This document shows, piece by piece, positions 32,581 through 40,397 of a stretch of 64,000 bases of DNA; position 1 is the first letter of the stretch; every line of letters starts with the position of its first letter. This DNA is from JARIHD01 sp035758825 (GTDB lineage: Bacteria; Patescibacteriota; Saccharimonadia; Saccharimonadales; UBA4665): assembly GCA_035758825.1 (NCBI GenBank), contig DASTWA010000003.1:10916-74915 (forward strand), read 5' to 3'. Under the pieces are notes generated by a model. The model saw only the letters and a program-made list of their open reading frames with translations. It did not search any database and had not been told where the DNA came from. The translations under genes were made by a program, and so were the position numbers.

Positions 32581-32848
32581 TTGAAACTCCTTTCTTTAAG
32601 AAACAAAAAGACGCGAGTGATAATTGAAAACTCTCGCATTGTCTTCAATTATCTCTTCGCGTCTCGGACCCAAAAGTTGTGTCGTACAATATTCGGGTGG
32701 TTCCACCGGACTTCCTCGGCCCTCCCAGGCCTTGGCACTTGTCCCAGCACGTTAACGCACGTTCTGATTGCCCACGGAGCTCAGCAGTTGGTGAATCTGC
32801 CTCGCAGCTCGATATGTATTGTAACACATCGCAAAACTTCGCCTTACA
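32581..32848 (-). promoter_or_regulatory. T-box riboswitch leader of thrS
   Basis: The minus-strand leader contains the T-box core GGTGGAACCACC (32707-32696) with the TGGA that pairs with the tRNA 3' end, and a terminator hairpin (32610-32664) with a 20-nt, nearly perfect stem and a TTTTT run before thrS. The 5' part forms GAGCT...AGCTC and GCAG/CTGC stems around a 9-nt terminal loop ATTCACCAA, which contains ACC (32792-32790), a Thr codon. The specifier in a terminal loop resembles the ultrashort stem I type. TGGA predicts discriminator U, which the tRNA-Thr at 36015 has. Confidence 0.8.
32610..32664 (-). terminator. Regulated terminator of the thrS T-box
   Basis: Stem arms GACGCGA(A)GAGATAATTGAA and TTCAATTATCACTCGCGTC with one mismatch region, then TTTTTGTTT. 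It ends 29 nt before the thrS ATG. The hairpin is far larger than the others in the window. Confidence 0.8.
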
Positions 32849-32854
32849 CGTACT

Positions 32855-32860
32855 AATATA
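32855..32860 (-). promoter_or_regulatory. -10 box of the thrS leader
   Basis: TATATT on the minus strand. No convincing -35 hexamer at 16-18 nt upstream. Confidence 0.4.
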
Positions 32861-32971
32861 GCAGTGCTGGCACGATATGGCTAGTACTTATGTGTTGTCA
32901 TTTTTGTAACAGTACCTGGGGATAAGTAGTACTATCCGGCTAGTCCCCCAATATATCTGTTTTGATATAAA

Positions 32972-32995
32972 GAAAAAGCCAGGTTACCCTGGCTA
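32972..32995 (-). terminator. Terminator of tRNA-Val
   Basis: Minus-strand stem AGCCAGG / CCTGGCT with loop GTAA, followed by TTTTTC, 11 nt after the tRNA. Confidence 0.8.
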
Positions 32996-33005
32996 CTGTC
33001 CTGGC

Positions 33006-33082
33006 TGGTGGGCCCTAGAGGACTCGAACCTCTGACCTCTTCCACGTCAAGGAAGCGCTCTAGCCAACTGAGCTAAGAGCCC
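33006..33082 (-). tRNA. tRNA-Val (GAC)
   Basis: 77 nt including encoded CCA. Acceptor GGGCTCT pairs with AGGGCCC with one G-T pair, anticodon GAC in TTGACGT, discriminator A. Confidence 0.94.
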
Positions 33083-33177
33083 ATTTCCCTTCAGGACGCT
33101 TACTAATATAGTCTATTTGATCGTTTTAATCAAGCCATTCTCCCCTGTTACATTACTCGCTGCCAGAGGTCACCCCC

Positions 33178-33206
33178 TTGACTAAATCGTCCACCTCTGG
33201 TAACAT
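33178..33206 (+). promoter_or_regulatory. Promoter of the 38-codon ORF
   Basis: TTGACT (33178-33183), 17-nt spacer, TAACAT (33201-33206). Confidence 0.6.
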
Positions 33207-33228
33207 AGATGGGTTAAGAGACATATAT

Positions 33229-33345
33229 GTGAGTGTCAAAAAAACAAGCACGCTTGACGCGTTCAAGCTGTTCTATGAAGAGTTATCATTCTCTTCTAAA
33301 CCCAATCGTATTCGTCGATTTCGCGGCGTCAGCTCAGCAAAGTAG
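33229..33345 (+). CDS. Putative 38-residue small protein
   Basis: GTG-initiated ORF of 38 codons (MSVKKTSTLDAFKLFYEELS at its start), ending in a basic RIRRFRGVSSAK tail. The middle could form one amphipathic helix. Support comes from context: a promoter 22 nt upstream of the GTG and a terminator 17 nt after the stop, so it is a complete tiny transcription unit. AAGAG is a weak ribosome site 8 nt upstream. A different overlapping frame (GTG 33235 to 33436) runs through the terminator and is less likely. Function unknown. Confidence 0.45.
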   Translation: MSVKKTSTLDAFKLFYEELSFSSKPNRIRRFRGVSSAK

Positions 33346-33361
33346 CTGCCACCAACCAACG

Positions 33362-33396
33362 CAAAGCCCTGCTCGTGACAACGACGGGGCTTTTTG
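33362..33396 (+). terminator. Terminator of the 38-codon ORF
   Basis: Stem AAAGCCC(TG) / (CG)GGGCTTT around a CTCGTGACAACGA loop, followed by TTTTTGCTTG. Confidence 0.7.
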
Positions 33397-33451
33397 CTTG
33401 TCTTTTCCCACAGATAAGCACAAGGTTTTCCACTAGATTTTTTCCCAGGGT

Positions 33452-33471
33452 CATGTCAATATGTTGACATG
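33452..33471 (+). promoter_or_regulatory. 20-bp perfect inverted repeat over the nrdR start
   Basis: CATGTCAA-TATG-TTGACATG. It includes the ATG start codon of the NrdR-like gene. It does not match the known NrdR box. It may be an operator, or the TTGACA half may be a -35 element. Confidence 0.45.
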
Positions 33472-33894
33472 GTTTGTATATATTGCAGCTCTCCGACAAG
33501 TGTAAAAAACTCCCGGCTACAAAAGCGGGCTAATCAAGTCTGGCGGCGACGCCAATGCCAATCCTGCGGCGCTTATTTTACGACTCATGAGGCGGTAGAT
33601 CTGGGCAGTGCCATAGTGGTCCGACATTCCACCAAAAAGCTTAGCCCTTTCTCAAGGGAACACCTACTCATCAGCGTATACGACAGCCTTCGTCATCGTC
33701 GGCTGCCGGTCGAAGACGCCACGGCCCTGACGCAAACGGTTATCGGCCAATTACTACCCTACGTCACCAACGGAACATTAGAACGTGATGTCATAGCCAC
33801 CGTCACATATACGGTCTTGGAACGTTTTGACAATGCCGCCAGTACGGTCTATCGCGCGTACCATCCAATAGAGACAAAGACCAGAAAAGCCTAG
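33469..33894 (+). CDS. nrdR: NrdR-like transcriptional repressor
   Basis: 141 residues. A zinc ribbon (CIYC at residues 3-6 and CQSC near 30) is followed by an ATP-cone domain (KLSPFSREHLLISVYDSL, ending with TYTVLERFD). In NrdR these sense dATP/ATP and repress ribonucleotide reductase genes. The family is normally about 150 residues. No Shine-Dalgarno site: AGGG is 18 nt away and a palindrome lies over the start. No nrd genes are in the window. Convergent with the glycosyltransferase, 8 nt apart. Confidence 0.8.
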   Translation: MVCIYCSSPTSVKNSRLQKRANQVWRRRQCQSCGAYFTTHEAVDLGSAIVVRHSTKKLSPFSREHLLISVYDSLRHRRLPVEDATALTQTVIGQLLPYVTNGTLERDVIATVTYTVLERFDNAASTVYRAYHPIETKTRKA

Positions 33895-33902
33895 GATGCC
33901 CC

Positions 33903-35510
33903 TTAACGTTTTCGTTCACCGGATTCGGTGACTACCGCTTTTTCGGTAACGTCGAATTTGTCCATGTACTTGCCGAGCATAAGGCGGGTTTGTGAGTAGA
34001 ATGCTGCAAAAGAGTTGTACACGATGGCCGTAACCGGCAGATATGCCCACTGCAAAATCATAAGAATGGTACGGTGGCGTTTGTAGCGAGCTGGCTTGGG
34101 GGGGAGGGTCTTGAGACAAATGAAGATGGTCGCAAAGATAAAGAAAAGCGCGATAGTCTGTATTTTGCTCACTATAAGCGGCAGCTCGTTTGCCGCTAAG
34201 CTTTGGGGCCTGACTATTGATGGGATAAAACCACCGATCAAAACCAGAATTGGTCCAGAAGCCCACGTAACATGCCCCTCTATGGATCGCAAGGCGCGCG
34301 CCCACAGACCCAAACGCGGCACCTTATTTTTATGGAAGAACCCCTTGTCGATAATATACGCAATATCCGACGCGCCGTATGTCCAGCGGCGAAGCTGCAC
34401 AAACTGCGCCTTGAGTGTGCGGCGGTATGTATCGCTCAACACTGCATCTTGGTAAATTGGGATGTACAGCGGGTAGACCCGATAATTGCCGTCAAACCTA
34501 AAATACGAGCGCCAATATTGATGCCCGTCTTCTACGATAGTCCGAACGCTCCAAAAGTCGGTCTGGATAAGTGAAGCCATCCCCTGGGCATGGGAAGAAA
34601 AATTCCGCAGCATATGCGGGCGCATGGACTGGACGATATGGAAAAACGAATTGCTGGTGGCAAGCACCCGCATAGGCGCCGGCACGTCCCAGATGTTGTT
34701 ATTGTACACAGAAACCGGCTGAAATGAAGCGTGCACCGGGTCTGGGGCAGAACAGTATACATAGGTAAGGGCCGCCAGATATTTTTTGTCCGGACGGTTG
34801 TCGGCGTCAAGCGTCGTTACTACGACCCTGAGCGGATCGATATGCTTCTTCTGAAGCCACTTCTGGAGCTCGCGGCCGGCGTAGGTAACGTTGCCACCTT
34901 TCCCGATAATTTCGCCGGAGATATCACTCGGATGGCCGATAGCCATCGCCTCATAAAAACGATCCTTATACTTAGCGACCAGCTCCTCGGACTGCTTCTG
35001 GACGCGCTCCCCGCCGCGTTGCTCGTAAGCCAGGATAAAAATAACTTTCTTGGAGTCGTATTCGGAGTCAAGCACCGACTGGATGGTAGGCTCAATAACT
35101 TCGCGGGCTTCATTGTAGGTTGCGATCATAATGGCGTGGAGCACTTCGTCTGGCTTGACGACCATTCGCGAGGAGCTTAGCCGGAGCAGATTGTCGTAGT
35201 GCCACTTAGGACGCGACGCCTTGGGGTCGATCTTGCCCGCCTGCAGTTCGGCCACCAAAGTTTGCCAGTCTAGCTTTTGGTGCTTGCGAAGCGTGCTAAA
35301 GCCATGCAACACTCTGATTGCAGCGGCTATTGAACGGGTGAAGTTGATAAGCAGGTAGAACAGCACGAACAAGGCTGCAAGCGTGACATTAATCAAGCTC
35401 AAGATAAGGGGCACAAAAAGCATAGTCCAGCTGAGAGCACCGGGGAGTATCTCAAAAAAACGGTATCGCCTGCCACGCTCGGCTTTATAGGGAATTTCTA
35501 TATCTGTCAT
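33903..35510 (-). CDS. Membrane glycosyltransferase, family 2
   Basis: 535 residues. Two membrane segments near the N-terminus (about 25-70), a GT-A catalytic domain (about 120-370) with IMIATYNEAREVIEP, TTLDADNRPD (DxD-type metal site), EDGHQYWR (catalytic acidic residue) and the acceptor motif VQLRRW, then four membrane segments (about 415-500). This is the layout of processive or polyprenyl-linked GT2 enzymes. It follows a three-TM gene by 2 nt and likely builds a cell-surface glycan. Sugar unknown. Confidence 0.85.
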   Translation of the reverse strand: MTDIEIPYKAERGRRYRFFEILPGALSWTMLFVPLILSLINVTLAALFVLFYLLINFTRSIAAAIRVLHGFSTLRKHQKLDWQTLVAELQAGKIDPKASRPKWHYDNLLRLSSSRMVVKPDEVLHAIMIATYNEAREVIEPTIQSVLDSEYDSKKVIFILAYEQRGGERVQKQSEELVAKYKDRFYEAMAIGHPSDISGEIIGKGGNVTYAGRELQKWLQKKHIDPLRVVVTTLDADNRPDKKYLAALTYVYCSAPDPVHASFQPVSVYNNNIWDVPAPMRVLATSNSFFHIVQSMRPHMLRNFSSHAQGMASLIQTDFWSVRTIVEDGHQYWRSYFRFDGNYRVYPLYIPIYQDAVLSDTYRRTLKAQFVQLRRWTYGASDIAYIIDKGFFHKNKVPRLGLWARALRSIEGHVTWASGPILVLIGGFIPSIVRPQSLAANELPLIVSKIQTIALFFIFATIFICLKTLPPKPARYKRHRTILMILQWAYLPVTAIVYNSFAAFYSQTRLMLGKYMDKFDVTEKAVVTESGERKR

Positions 35511-35512
35511 TA

Positions 35513-35872
35513 CTAATACAGCGCTAACAATGCGTTACTTACTATGATGGCCAACAACAAAACAAGGATGCCGAGGGCAAGCACGGTAAGTGACAGCGTT
35601 CGCCGGACTGCGTACGTACGGATGCTAAGCAGAATATTAATGACGAGTACGGCGAGCGTAAAGAAGATAAAGCTTAGTATGGGTACGATGCTGCCTTTTT
35701 GGAATGCGCTTAGACCCAGGTTTGCGCGGTACTGGACGATATATCCGTCAATTCCCTGGCCTATACCGGCTCGCAACAGGACCACTGCGACCGCCAAAAA
35801 GGTAAGGAATGCACTAATGCTGACAAGCAGTAGTACCAATCTGTCGTGTACGTATTTTTTTGGTATATGCAT
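35513..35872 (-). CDS. Three-TM membrane protein next to the glycosyltransferase
   Basis: 119 residues with hydrophobic segments at about 12-34, 62-84 and 92-116, with a short basic loop (IRTYAVRR) after the second. No family recognised. It is transcribed just after the tRNA-Thr/tRNA-Gly pair and ends 2 nt before the GT2 gene, suggesting a joint role in surface glycan synthesis. There is no clear Shine-Dalgarno site for the ATG. Confidence 0.65.
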   Translation of the reverse strand: MHIPKKYVHDRLVLLLVSISAFLTFLAVAVVLLRAGIGQGIDGYIVQYRANLGLSAFQKGSIVPILSFIFFTLAVLVINILLSIRTYAVRRTLSLTVLALGILVLLLAIIVSNALLALY

Positions 35873-35931
35873 ATCGTTAGCTCATATTGTATTCCGAGTG
35901 GCAGGTTAAGTACAGTTCTCTGCTCGGAATC

Positions 35932-36006
35932 TGGTGCGGGTAGAGAGAGTCGAACTCTCGTCTCAACCTTGGGAAGGTCACATAATAGCCGTTATACGAT
36001 ACCCGC
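35932..36006 (-). tRNA. tRNA-Gly (CCC)
   Basis: 75 nt including encoded CCA. Acceptor GCGGGTA/TACCCGC, anticodon CCC in TTCCCAA, discriminator A. It lies 8 nt downstream of tRNA-Thr. Confidence 0.95.
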
Positions 36007-36014
36007 GAATGAAA

Positions 36015-36090
36015 TGGAGCCACCTGCCGGGATCGAACCGGCGACCTGCGCGTTACGAATGCGCTGCTCTACCAACTGAGCTAAGGTGGC
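36015..36090 (-). tRNA. tRNA-Thr (CGT), discriminator U
   Basis: 76 nt including encoded CCA. Acceptor GCCACCT/AGGTGGC, anticodon CGT in TTCGTAA. The discriminator is T (U73), the only one in this window besides A and G, and is complementary to the TGGA of the thrS T-box. Confidence 0.95.
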
Positions 36091-36146
36091 ACAAATCAGG
36101 ATTTATTATACCAGAATTACCCGAGCCGCAAAGGTGGTAGCGCTTC

Positions 36147-36228
36147 CATATATTGAACAATATATGTATGCAGTGCGTTACCCTCGTCGAGCATACAATA
36201 GTATTGCTTTGGCAAACCAAAGCAATAC
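36147..36228. repeat. Two perfect intergenic palindromes
   Basis: CATATATTG-AA-CAATATATG (36147-36166) and GTATTGCTTTGG-CAAA-CCAAAGCAATAC (36201-36228), a perfect 12-bp hairpin with no T-run. They lie between tRNA-Thr and the hypothetical gene at 36281. The rest of 36091-36280 shows nothing else. Confidence 0.6.
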
Positions 36229-36280
36229 ATACGTTTTACCCCTGTTATTCACGTGAATACATTTTTGGTACGAGCAAGCC

Positions 36281-37813
36281 CTACCAGAAGCCTGTGACGG
36301 TTCTGCTGCCAAACAAACGGCCGATGCGATGGGCAACACGCTGAGTACGCGTGAGCTGAGCATAGCGCTCTGGCGAAAGTTCCGGTGGCCTGCGGGCGAC
36401 TACTGCTCTTTCCGGATCGGTAGCATCCGCGGCGAGGCCCAACTCCTTGCCACTCGCAACGCGGTATTCATCGGACCCCGGCGTACGCACAAGAGCCCGC
36501 TCCCTCCCCTTGCTCCAGGTTATTGCCCGGGCGTTACCCGAGGGTGCCTTCATCGTAACAACGTACCAGCGCGGAGTATCCGGCTCATCAATTATAGTGA
36601 TCTCGGCTGCGATGTCACTATAACCGGGCCGCGAATCCGGCAGTAACGCTTGGACCGTGCGCCTGTTGGGAGTGCTCTTGCCAGCCTTCCACTTAACTGT
36701 GGGGTCGTCGGCTAGAGTGTCGATTTGGGTGGTAGCTCTTTCGAGCACTGAGTTGTAGTCACTCTTCTCGGGCTTAGGCTGGGGGTACCTGTTGGGTGTG
36801 GCCGTCAATAAATCCTGGCGGTCACGTACGGTGGGATGCGCTGTTTGGAGCCGACGGATCATGCCCTCGGGCAGCGGGCCCTGATATGAAGTGGCACGGT
36901 CAACGGGCGCAGCGAGTGCCCGGACATTGCCTTGTACGACATCGATATCATCGGGGTTTTCGAGCAAAGTATCGTATTTGGAGCCCGCTATACCTTCGAA
37001 CTGTACGTGCACTTCGTGCCCACCTTCGAGCCACACATGGCTGGCACCGGCTTTGGCGGCTTCTGGGCCTATTGTGTATGTAAAACCGTAGCTACGTTTG
37101 CCTTCCGCATCGACACGCTCTATAAGCTGAGGCCCATACTTGCCTTCATGGTAGGCCCGAACACGCGAACCATCCCGATCCATTTCGTAATGTGGAACGG
37201 CGGCATCGAGAATCCCCCGGGCCGTGGCATTCAAATTCTGTACAGCCCGGCGCTCCGGGGTTCGTTCCTGCCCACCTTCGTCTATGCCAGTATCCCCGCC
37301 GCTCTCCTGCCGGGTTACTGTCTCTGCCTGAGGCGCTCGCCGGACCGCACCTGCGCGGTGGCGGCCAGGCTGAGAGCGCCGGCCACCAAAAAGTCGGCGT
37401 GGAGTCTCGGCCGGCTTATGGGGGAACGCGGTGTTCAACTCTTCGGCGACTCGGGGCGTACTCTCGTCTTCTATGGGCTGCTCGGCGGTTTCTCCCTGTA
37501 CTTCGGACGTGCTACGGGCAGTAATCTGATTGCCGCCCAGACCCCAGCGATAGCTGCTGGCACCTCGGTCGCTACTGCTCCTCCACAAAGAAGCCAAATC
37601 GTAACTGACTTGTCCGTCAGGAGAAGTTGTGCGGGTTAAGAGGTGGCTCCCCTGGGGCGCAGCCGCGCGATCCATGGTGCCTCCAAAACCATCAGGCAAC
37701 AAGTCCGGCTCTACGACCGAACCGTACTGCTCAAGTGCACGATCAGCGTCAACCGAGAGCTGTTGGATAATCAGTTCTTCAGGGCTTGGCTCGTGTGTTT
37801 GTCTTTCATGCAT
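36281..37813 (-). CDS. Hypothetical soluble protein, 510 residues
   Basis: No family recognised. ATG 37813 (MHERQTHEPSPEELI) is the likely start; TTG 37849 is another option, 4 nt after a TATAAT box. The N-terminal half is hydrophilic and low complexity, with Arg/Gln/Ser/Gly-rich stretches (for example RRLFGGRRSQPGRHRAG, about residues 140-156). The centre has an ordered-looking region (YGFTYTIGPEAA, VWLEGGHEVHVQFEGI). The C-terminal 170 residues include two possible domain blocks and a basic end (TRTQRVAHRIGRLFG). No signal peptide or membrane segment. The coding sequence looks more GC-rich than its flanks. Confidence 0.6.
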   Translation of the reverse strand: MHERQTHEPSPEELIIQQLSVDADRALEQYGSVVEPDLLPDGFGGTMDRAAAPQGSHLLTRTTSPDGQVSYDLASLWRSSSDRGASSYRWGLGGNQITARSTSEVQGETAEQPIEDESTPRVAEELNTAFPHKPAETPRRLFGGRRSQPGRHRAGAVRRAPQAETVTRQESGGDTGIDEGGQERTPERRAVQNLNATARGILDAAVPHYEMDRDGSRVRAYHEGKYGPQLIERVDAEGKRSYGFTYTIGPEAAKAGASHVWLEGGHEVHVQFEGIAGSKYDTLLENPDDIDVVQGNVRALAAPVDRATSYQGPLPEGMIRRLQTAHPTVRDRQDLLTATPNRYPQPKPEKSDYNSVLERATTQIDTLADDPTVKWKAGKSTPNRRTVQALLPDSRPGYSDIAAEITIIDEPDTPRWYVVTMKAPSGNARAITWSKGRERALVRTPGSDEYRVASGKELGLAADATDPERAVVARRPPELSPERYAQLTRTQRVAHRIGRLFGSRTVTGFW

Positions 37814-37911
37814 TACTATATTATTACCATAAATATGCAAAATAAGCAATAGGATTATACTCCATAACCCCTCATTTCTTTACGACGGCTGGCAAGAAAC
37901 GGAACTAGTAC

Positions 37912-38523
37912 TTAAGCGACAACGATACCGCCGTCAATGGGTTGCCCGTACTTTTTGGCCAGTGCTTCAATATCGGGAAGGCCGAACCTTTTTGACCATG
38001 CCTCAAACTTTGCAGCCTGCCCGGGCATGCCATCTCGTAAACGAGCAAGAAAGACGTCGTATGAGTTGAATGTAGGCTTTTTGGTATGAAAACGATCCGC
38101 ATAACACAGTAATTCGCCTTCGATATTACCAGGGATATAATCACGGGCCGGAAGTGGCCAGGGTTTCTCTGAGATTTCTTTTTCTGAGAGTCCCAACAAT
38201 ACATGGGTTTCTACTATTTGTGCCACGTGGCTATCTACGCCCTCGTCGGCAATTATCTTGGCCCCAAAAATCGCGTGCAGCGGGTAAAGTCTTTTGTTAG
38301 TGACCTTGCCATCATCATCGAAAAGCACATATGTCCCAATGTCATGGAGCAATGCTGCGTTAGTCAACAGATCGATATCAACTTCTTCATTTGCGGGCAA
38401 ATTACTCACGCACCACTGTGCAATTTCATTTACTACTTGGCAATGCCCGTATACGAGATTATATACAGCATCATTTGGCGCATATTTACGATGCAGTTCT
38501 TCAATCTGTGGGACGGTTAACAT
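37912..38523 (-). CDS. HD-domain phosphohydrolase
   Basis: 203 residues. The HD superfamily pattern is complete: H in YGHCQVV (about residue 32), HD in ALLHDIGTYV, and ETH further on, with HAIFGAKI between. This resembles YfbR/YedJ-type HD hydrolases acting on nucleotides or similar phosphates. The start is ATG 38523 because TATAAT (38535-38530) ends 6 nt upstream with no Shine-Dalgarno site, consistent with a leaderless mRNA. Substrate unknown. Confidence 0.85.
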   Translation of the reverse strand: MLTVPQIEELHRKYAPNDAVYNLVYGHCQVVNEIAQWCVSNLPANEEVDIDLLTNAALLHDIGTYVLFDDDGKVTNKRLYPLHAIFGAKIIADEGVDSHVAQIVETHVLLGLSEKEISEKPWPLPARDYIPGNIEGELLCYADRFHTKKPTFNSYDVFLARLRDGMPGQAAKFEAWSKRFGLPDIEALAKKYGQPIDGGIVVA

Positions 38524-38540
38524 CCGCCTATTATAGCAAA

Positions 38541-38570
38541 AAATCACCTCAGTCTAGAGGTGATTTAAGC
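38541..38570 (-). terminator. Terminator of tRNA-Asp
   Basis: Minus-strand stem AAATCACCTC(T) / GAGGTGATTT with a TTTTTT run, 11 nt after the tRNA. It overlaps the promoter region of the HD gene. Confidence 0.8.
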
Positions 38571-38580
38571 ATTGGCAACT

Positions 38581-38657
38581 TGGCGGGCCCGACCGGATTC
38601 GAACCGGCGATCTCCTCCGTGACAGGGAGGCATGTTAGGCCTCTACACCACGAGCCC
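38581..38657 (-). tRNA. tRNA-Asp (GTC)
   Basis: 77 nt including encoded CCA. Acceptor GGGCTCG pairs with CGGGCCC with one G-T pair, anticodon GTC in CTGTCAC, discriminator G. Confidence 0.95.
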
Positions 38658-38747
38658 ACGTGATTTGTAGCTACTTAAATATAGTACTACACAAGGTAAC
38701 AGGGGTAATAATAACAAGGTTCGTCCCAAAAAGCAATATTCTTAAAC

Positions 38748-39848
38748 CTACTCTTGGCTAATGAAGTACTGCGGGGCGTTCTTGTCCCTAAGCGGATCCG
38801 TATAGGTGTCCACGGGCTTAAAGGCAAGCACGATATGCGAAGCAGTAACCTTGTCGCCGCTTACGTCCTTAACTCTTACTATCTCAAGAGTGGTGCCCGT
38901 GTTGATTATCTCCGACACCTCCCCTGCCTTGAGTTTGAACAAAACGTCTATGACCTGGGGTGGAAGGTCCCGGTCGGACTGGCTGATTGCAAAACCGTAA
39001 TCTCCGCCATTATCTTTGGTGGCAGTATCTTCGGAATATTCCTTGGCAATAGCCGCAAAGTCGGCGCCGCTCTGTAGTTTGGCGTATGCTTCGTTTGCTT
39101 TGGACTGGGTGGCGGTGTCGAGTGCTGCGACAACCTTCTGGGCCAGCATCTGCTGCCGCAGCTCACGTTTAAAGTCGTTGACGGACCACCCCCAAAATTC
39201 CTTGAGCACATCTTCGAATACCCTGTCGTTGCTGCCGAGACGGTTTTGGTTGCGGACTAGACGTATGGCGTCCTCAAGGTCACGGTCACTTACCGAAATG
39301 CTATGCTTTTCGGCGACCTGTTTGACATAAGCGTCATTCACGACAATATCCATAGCACGCTTGCGGAACTCAGCCAACTGCTGTTTACCGGACTCACTGC
39401 CGAAATCTACCCGCTGCTGCGTCTGGTAGTAGTGTACATAGTGCCGTAGTTCGAATAGATAATTCTCGTAAGCCACGTAACGGGGGCCGGCCTTTGCTAC
39501 AGGGAATGGTATGACCTGCGTGACGCGGTACAGGAAGGTCGATGAATCATTAAACTTGTACAGGGCCAACAGGCAGTACACAAAGAACCCGATGATTACG
39601 GCTATCAATAACGAAATCGATATGATCACGACGCGATGCGCGGAATGCTGCAATGGATAGATGTACTTACGGGCGCTGGACAGCACCTCTTCGCGGTGTT
39701 CGGCGACAGTCTCGTTAGTAATCCGGGGGATACCCTGGATGGCTTGCTGCAAGGAATCCTCCGGCTTTTTCTTGCGGAGGCGGGGGATGTTTGGAGTATG
39801 CACCTTTAAATTGGGGCGCTTGCTCAATAATTTCTTAACTTTCTTCAT
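38748..39848 (-). CDS. SurA/PrsA-like membrane-anchored peptidyl-prolyl isomerase
   Basis: 366 residues. An unusually long basic cytoplasmic N-terminus (about 72 residues) is followed by one membrane segment (about 73-97) and an extracellular part. That part has a SurA-N-like helical chaperone region (FRKRAMDIVVNDAYVKQVAEKH, DLEDAIRLV) and a parvulin domain (SGADFAAIAKEYSEDTATKDNGGDYG in the family pattern, then LKAGEVSEII). It probably folds secreted or pilus-related proteins outside the membrane. It begins 14 nt inside the end of the PH-domain gene. Confidence 0.85.
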   Translation of the reverse strand: MKKVKKLLSKRPNLKVHTPNIPRLRKKKPEDSLQQAIQGIPRITNETVAEHREEVLSSARKYIYPLQHSAHRVVIISISLLIAVIIGFFVYCLLALYKFNDSSTFLYRVTQVIPFPVAKAGPRYVAYENYLFELRHYVHYYQTQQRVDFGSESGKQQLAEFRKRAMDIVVNDAYVKQVAEKHSISVSDRDLEDAIRLVRNQNRLGSNDRVFEDVLKEFWGWSVNDFKRELRQQMLAQKVVAALDTATQSKANEAYAKLQSGADFAAIAKEYSEDTATKDNGGDYGFAISQSDRDLPPQVIDVLFKLKAGEVSEIINTGTTLEIVRVKDVSGDKVTASHIVLAFKPVDTYTDPLRDKNAPQYFISQE

Positions 39849-40380
39849 TGCCTTCTACGCCTAATGCTTGTGATTCTTCGTTATAAGGGGTTGTTGCGAC
39901 ACCTTGCTGCCGTAGAATCTCGAGCAGCTTTTTTTGAATTTTCGCAGGATGAGAAATCTCATGGATAACCAGATCCCCTACAAACGTCTGCATCATTATT
40001 GTACCAAACCCTAGCATCGTTTCTTGCAAACCCGCCACCTGGTAGTTAACCATCTGAATTTGATTGAGGCCCATATCAATGACGCTACGGTGAAAAAAGC
40101 CTCGCTGGGTAATTTGTATGAGCCGCTTATCGGTAACAATAAAGACGCTAAAGTACCAGGTTACCCATGACGGGAAAAAGAGGATGGCTCCGAGCACCAT
40201 ACCGCAGATAAGCCCAATGAAGTATACGGAATAACGAGGATCAAATAATGCCGGTACCGTCCCCAGAAGAATAGCCAGCATGCCGATGATCAGCCCCTTT
40301 CGCATGACGATGGGATGTTTGCGGAAGACGAACAACACCTCTTCGTCGTCGAATTGATCGGCAAAATACTTTTGCGCCAT
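39835..40380 (-). CDS. Membrane protein with bacterial PH domain
   Basis: 181 residues. Two hydrophobic segments (about 30-50 and 53-80) are followed by a bPH2/YdbS-type PH domain (FSVFIVTDKRLIQITQRGFFHRSVIDMGL, a continuous pattern quoted in part). The C-terminus is acidic. Overlaps the SurA-like gene downstream, so the two are co-translated. Function of such proteins is unclear; often found at the cell envelope. Confidence 0.8.
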   Translation of the reverse strand: MAQKYFADQFDDEEVLFVFRKHPIVMRKGLIIGMLAILLGTVPALFDPRYSVYFIGLICGMVLGAILFFPSWVTWYFSVFIVTDKRLIQITQRGFFHRSVIDMGLNQIQMVNYQVAGLQETMLGFGTIMMQTFVGDLVIHEISHPAKIQKKLLEILRQQGVATTPYNEESQALGVEGNEES

Positions 40381-40397
40381 AAGCGTATTGTAGCAGA

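Noticed and set aside
33235..33436. 67-codon ORF starting at GTG 33235
   Set aside because: It runs through a clear terminator hairpin and lacks the frame-specific support that the 38-codon ORF has.
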